A stretch of 64,000 bases of DNA from Cyathus striatus (lineage: Eukaryota > Basidiomycota > Agaricomycetes > Agaricales > Nidulariaceae): assembly GCA_025738555.1 (NCBI GenBank), contig JAOVFP010000002.1, positions 992,001-1,056,000 of the forward strand. Direction: 5' to 3'. The notes under the pieces are model-generated. The model was given only the letters and a program-made list of their open reading frames with translations. It had not been told where the DNA came from and did not search any database. Positions 59,357-64,000 of this stretch are shown piece after piece. Position 1 is the first letter of the stretch; each line of letters starts with the position of its first letter. Made by a program: the position numbers and the translations under genes.

Positions 59357-60170
59357 CCTTTCACTCTCGCTTCTCCGCCTCCTTAGCAAACACCAGGTCC
59401 AGGACCTACGTAATTCCATTCCTACCGTCTCATTGTGTTAGTCCCGACAGTGAAATTTTTCCTTGATGGGATTGCGATGGGGTCCGGGGCAAGTAGGCGC
59501 CCAAGGAGATGTTGTAAATACCAAAGGGTGCTTCAGCCTTCGTGAAGTACAGCGGTATGTTCAGGTGAGCTTTTTATGGATTTGAAACACACAACATGAG
59601 GAAAAGAAGAGGAATCCCATATTTCTCTGACGTTGAAAAATTCTAAGGGGGTAGCGGAGCTGATGACTCATCTCAGTTCTCAAGAAAAAAGGAGCGCGTG
59701 CGCCACTACCCGTTACCGTTCCGCAACCGCATTTTTTCAGCCCAGCTGTGTCCCAAATAGTGCAAATATGAGCATGAATCTACTCTCGCAACCGCCAAAA
59801 GGTCTTGTCAAAGAAACGTGTTACGGCCTAACAACGGTCAAGCAAAAGAGGTTAAAGAGGAGTATATCTTATCCATCAAAGTGCAATGAGCTCAAAAAGT
59901 CTTTGCACAAGGTTGGTATGTACAGTATAATTATTAATTTGAGCCATAGACGGAGTTCCTGTGATTTCCGTGCAATTCTACTAATATGTTCCTGGTTCCC
60001 TAGATCGAAGCCTGATACGTTTTGTTTGATCCTTTGCAGATATTCGTTAGGGATGAAGTGAGTTACTATCGAGATTCCATAAAAAGCGTGCTAGCAAGCT
60101 TATCAGCTTATACATATATAAGTGATCAAAGTCTGGTTCCGCCTCACTTTAACCACTACACAAATTTATC
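59357..60170. other. CpG-normal sequence upstream of the DUF6533 gene
   Basis: Outside the nested elements CpG content returns to normal. A 142-codon plus frame at 59633-60061 begins MKNSKGVAELMTHLSSQEKR; it has no domain I recognise. It might be an exon of an upstream gene. Confidence 0.35.
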
Positions 60171-61962
60171 ATGGACGACACTTACTCAGGCATTTCCTTC
60201 GACGAAATAATCGGCACGTTATATGAAACCAGAAAAACAAATTCTGTCTACAGTACGTCATTATATGCTAAATCACAGTTTACCCATTCTTTATGATTTA
60301 GTTGTTGTTATATCGTCCCTCATTTATGATATTATATACTGCTTTTTCGACGAGGTATCATTATTTATATCCTATGAAACTATAAAGGCTGACATTCTGT
60401 AGGTGAAATACATCTGGTGGTGAGATGGGTATCCCATTAGATGGTACATATCTAAAATGCTTTCCCTGTTATCCAGTGGAATGAAATGGTCCATTCCTAA
60501 GGTCCTTTACATTATTGTAAGATACTATTGTCCCATATATCTCTCGCAAGTTGCAGCTCTTCATTAAGTAAATGATGTACTCACACCCTGCACCCTACAG
60601 AATTAGCACGTTTATTCGTATTAAGCATTCCTTTGGTGCAAAAGATTGGACCTGAATTATGTCCCTTCTAGCACCATTCTTTGATATACTCGGAACTGTA
60701 TCAGTTAATGTCAGTACATTTCTCAAATGAATTTATTATCTCGTAAACTGAATATATGAAAACAGTAGTAATTACAAAAGAGAAATTGTGCTGATTAGAA
60801 TCTAACATAACACTGTAGCTGTCGCATAGCTTTCTGGTATGAACTAATGTGGGGAATTTGATTTTATTGTACTGTTCCATGAAACCTAACCGCAGTCATT
60901 TAGTGGGGGGCCAATCATATTTAGTACTGCGGTAGACCTCATTTTTGCATTCCGAGTTAGTGCATGTTATGGGAATAACAGAAAAAGTGAGCTTTATCAC
61001 ACATTAATGCATCAGTAAGACAGTTAATAATAATCAAACGAAAAAGTAGTGTGGCTTTTAGGAATATGTTTATTTGGCAAGTCATAATACTATATGCCGA
61101 CCGAGACTGATCTGAATGTGGAAATGTACTAGCCCAATTTCCGGTTCGCAATATGACTGACTAACTACCATACCATTACTGAACTGACCTTGTTTAGATA
61201 CTAGTCACCTATTCTGTACTATTTGGCGTCTATGCAAGTACAAATCTGATTGAAAGTCCAGGATTGGTGTGCATGGTAAACGGTCCTGATAATACAGCCC
61301 TTAGCAGTGTGTTACAAACTGTTTACCTCGGACTCAATCTTGCCATCCACTGTACGTTTAGTTCGAATCAACTTTCCATGAGCATGAACTTATTTTATGT
61401 CAACAGTTATTATGTTTCTACTTCCTGTTTTCAGACTTGGGAAGGATCTCATGCTTATTGAAGGAGGACTGAAGAATTTGTTACGAAATAGAAGAAACAA
61501 CTTTACTATTCTAACATCATTTATGCATGATGGAATATTGCATTTCTTTATTGTCTTTGGTGGGAGCTATTTTTAGATAAGTTGATAACCTTTTCTAACC
61601 AATATGCACTATAGTATTCACAGGAATTGTGTTATTTGGTTCGCTTGAACCGAAAGCATTTGACTTTTCTATTTATGTCAACCCGTAAATTCCATCCGTA
61701 CTATTGTTTATCTAAATCTTTCTCATATGATAACAGGTGGAACTTTGCAATGCTGTCATTTACGGTCAGTTACGATGCATTCATATATAGTAATAACATT
61801 TAGAAGTATTAGGGCTCTCGATTGATACTGAATTTGCGGAAAATGTCAGACGTCGATGGAAATGGAAGTGCTCCCTCCGTGTCGCGGTCAATTTTCTTCG
61901 CTCGACCTGTGCTTGGGACAAGTTATAACTTTGAGGAAGAACATGGGATGGATTTGGCTTAG
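60171..61962 (+). CDS. DUF6533 domain protein, putative seven-transmembrane
   Basis: Start MDDTYSGISFDEIIGTLYET at 60171. Removing short introns gives LPILYDLVVVISSLIYDIIY, CFFDEV-KYIWW and GMKWSIPKVLYIIVRYYCPI: the 'YD..L...DEV.YIW......L....RY..' pattern of DUF6533, found almost only in agaricomycetes. Hydrophobic segments follow (VTYSVLFGVYASTNLIESPG, SVLQTVYLGLNLAIH). A later exon reads GLKNLLRNRRNNFTILTSFM and HDGILHFFIVFGGSYF, the typical cytoplasmic loop and sixth/seventh helix. The last exon ends FFARPVLGTSYNFEEE..MDLA and stop at 61962. The middle (60600-61190) I could not resolve into exons. Function unknown; GPCR-like topology is a guess from the family. Confidence 0.72.
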
Positions 61963-62328
61963 ACTTGCATAGACTTGGTAGAGGGTGTCATTGATTGATA
62001 CTGGACTACCAACTTAAAAGATTGTATGTACTCAGAATACACATTAGATTTGTGATTTATACCGAGCTAGCTGTTGAATTGTGCTCAAGATACGCATTTT
62101 TATTTATTCACGCGACAAATTTAGATGAGATTACTTATCCTTTCTAAAACACCAAGGATTTCTGGGGGGCTTATGAACATCGAAAATAAACGTCTCCAAA
62201 CTCCCAATGAATTTATGAACATATACCCCCGTTGTGGAAGTCTCAACAACTAAAAAAATGGTTTTTTGTTCGAATAATGGCATTTATGAAGTTCCGAGTG
62301 TGGAAATATTGACCGTAGTCGTAATTCG
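61963..62328. other. 3' flank of the DUF6533 gene
   Basis: AT-rich, no gene. GGGGGCTTATGAACAT and ATGAACATATACCCCC (62163-62227) form a loose inverted pair. Confidence 0.35.
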
Positions 62329-63506
62329 GGGGCAGCAAGAAAATTCCGGGCACGCACAAAAGTGAGCATGAGTTGAGCGTGCACGCTCAGGGTCTGTGCG
62401 TGGAAATTCGACCCTGTGCGTGAAGAATATATATGTGAGCGTGAATAATATTTAAGTGAGCGTGAAGCAATATTTAAGTGATTGAGAAACTACTATTATC
62501 CAAAAGATGTACTGTAGCATATCCTTATGATCTATTCTAAAAAGTATTAAATATCATACTAATGCCAGTTCTCGCCCAAGCCAACCCAGTTTAAGTATGA
62601 ACGTGATAGGTATTTCTTTTCACGCTCACGCATATTTACCATAAATTGTGCGTGGGTGCTATATTCACACTCACCCAATTTTACTTGAGTTTGAGCATGA
62701 GCATGATAGGAGTATCTATCACGTACATGTATATTCGCTGCTGCTCACCTAGTATAACGTGAGGGTAAATATATTATATTATATGTACATTCACGCTCAT
62801 AATCTACTAATGAGCGTGATATGTACTACACGACCACATATCCTTTATATTATAATAAGTGTGAGCGTGAATAGATATACCCATCACAATCACGCACATA
62901 ATAGCTCACTGTTAATTTAAATGAGTTTGGGAGTGTGCGTGAAGTGAATATATATCCACGTTCATGTGTAAGAATTAGTATTCACACCTACATTGAAATC
63001 TGGCCATGTCTATTGTGCTTATTAGCACTTACTACTCCTCCCACATGTAAGTGAGGTCAAAATATCAATACATTATTTAATCTTATAAAAATGAATACTC
63101 ACACCATGAGCGTGAAGTAAAGACATTGAGCGTGAGTTGACAGACCTTGAGCGTGAAAGTATGGACCCTGTGCGTGAGACGCCGACCCTGTGCGTGAGAT
63201 GTCGACCCTGTGCGTGAAATAAAATCTTGAGCGTGATGTGAGCGTGAATAATATCGCCTTGAGCGTGAAATTTAATATTTATTCTTCTACTTCTGAGTAT
63301 TTATCTTACTTAAAAACTTTACCTGCAGTGGCAATAAGACTACAATAGTACAGTACCAGTATATATATTTGATTTACAATTAGTTTGACTTAGAAATAGG
63401 CTTGTTACAACTATTAATTATATCTTGAGCGTGAAAATTTGGCCTTGAGCGTGGCACGCTCAATCACGCTCACTTTTGTGCGTGCCCGGAATTTTCTATG
63501 TGCCCC
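62329..63506. mobile_element. 1,178 bp non-autonomous element made of GAGCGTGA repeats
   Basis: TIR GGGGCA...AGAAAATTCCGGGC then ACGCACAAAAGTGAGC, about 40 bp, at both ends. Between them the words GAGCGTGA, GTGCGTGA and their complements TCACGCTCA/TCACGCAC occur more than twenty times in both orientations. No coding capacity and no clear target duplication. Retains CpG in the repeated word although the rest is AT-rich. Confidence 0.8.
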
Positions 63507-64000
63507 TTTTCGGAGAGATTTACCACACTTGCTGAAGGCAAGCGAATAAGAGGTACATTCATAGGGTTCCGTTAATCTATCTGTACTGTAGTGAATTGTT
63601 TCATAGTTGTGAAATATTATATCTAAATTCTATCTTAACACTTGTTTGATGCTGAATATTAAAGTGGAATGTGAGCACGCCACGCCACTTGTCTTTTTAG
63701 TCCGGATCCTATGCTCCCAAGGCAAACATATATATCAGTATGAGTAGAAGCATGGAATTGTTCTAACACTGAAATCAGTTGTATTCCATAGCACATTTAG
63801 AATATACAAACATGTGTGCACAACTCTCAGGTTAACGAATAATACACTCATTTATGTATAAGGTGACTGAAAGATTTTGTGCTACATGTTTCGGTGATTC
63901 AATTGTGCAAGGGAGTACTTGGCAGTTTAATAGGCTACTAGCGATGAATTACTATCTGCACCAAGTAAATATAAAAGTATAAATACCGCTGAAGAGGGGG
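63507..64000. other. Right end of window, nothing recognised
   Basis: AT-rich sequence without domain, repeat or TIR. Confidence 0.4.

Noticed and set aside
62329..63506. CRISPR or telomeric repeat
   Set aside because: The word occurs in both orientations with irregular spacing and lies within a TIR element.

Overview
The window reads as a basidiomycete, most likely an agaricomycete (mushroom-forming) genome. Genes are split by many 45-80 nt GT-AG introns, and there is a mushroom-type GH79 glucuronidase, a DUF6533 putative seven-helix protein, a fungal Argonaute with PAZ and PIWI domains, an MPDU1/PQ-loop protein and a fungal SPFH protein. No rRNA, tRNA, CRISPR array or bacterial operon was found. 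Assignments rest on my own reading of motifs and splice sites; no database was searched.

Layout. 1-1149: 5' part of a secreted GH79 gene (minus). 2.9-3.3 kb and 23.5-24.1 kb: two decayed pieces of one LTR retroelement. 3.4-13.6 kb: four tandem minus-strand copies (A-D) of an unrecognised protein family, each broken differently: a frameshift, a nonsense codon, a SINE-like insertion and a 3.16 kb TIR element. 14.0-21.4 kb: a decayed autonomous Helitron (Rep plus PIF1 helicase) carrying a 1.26 kb TIR element with a 9 bp target duplication. 22.6-22.9 kb: a minisatellite. 24.5-26.3 kb: an intact F-box gene. 27.9-29.2 kb: possible TIR element. 29.56-31.33 kb: a 5'-truncated LINE with poly(A) and a 14 bp duplication. 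31.6-35.5 kb: a complete Argonaute. 36.5-37.5 kb: MPDU1, with a decayed duplicate near 41 kb. 38.2-40.6 kb: SPFH/band 7 gene with two stops in its first exon.

42-59.4 kb is a transposon graveyard with explicit nesting. hAT-like copy 1 (41996-44246) holds a 598 bp TA-flanked MITE. A CpG-poor MITE holds a CpG-containing 1.07 kb insert. A large TIR element (about 49.5-59.4 kb) holds a second TIR element and hAT-like copy 2, which itself holds a 4.27 kb Tc1/mariner-superfamily transposon that may carry an LTR-like insert. 60.2-62.0 kb is a DUF6533 gene, followed by a 1.18 kb element built almost entirely from a repeated GAGCGTGA/GTGCGTGA word.

How it fits together. The host genes appear to be ordinary single-copy basidiomycete genes. 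The intervening DNA is layered mobile elements with marked CpG loss and mostly TGA nonsense codons, as expected if CpG methylation followed by deamination (a RIP-like process) acts on repeats here. An Argonaute, the core of RNA silencing, lies in the middle of the window and is apparently intact. The least explained item is the four-copy orphan family at 3.4-13.6 kb.
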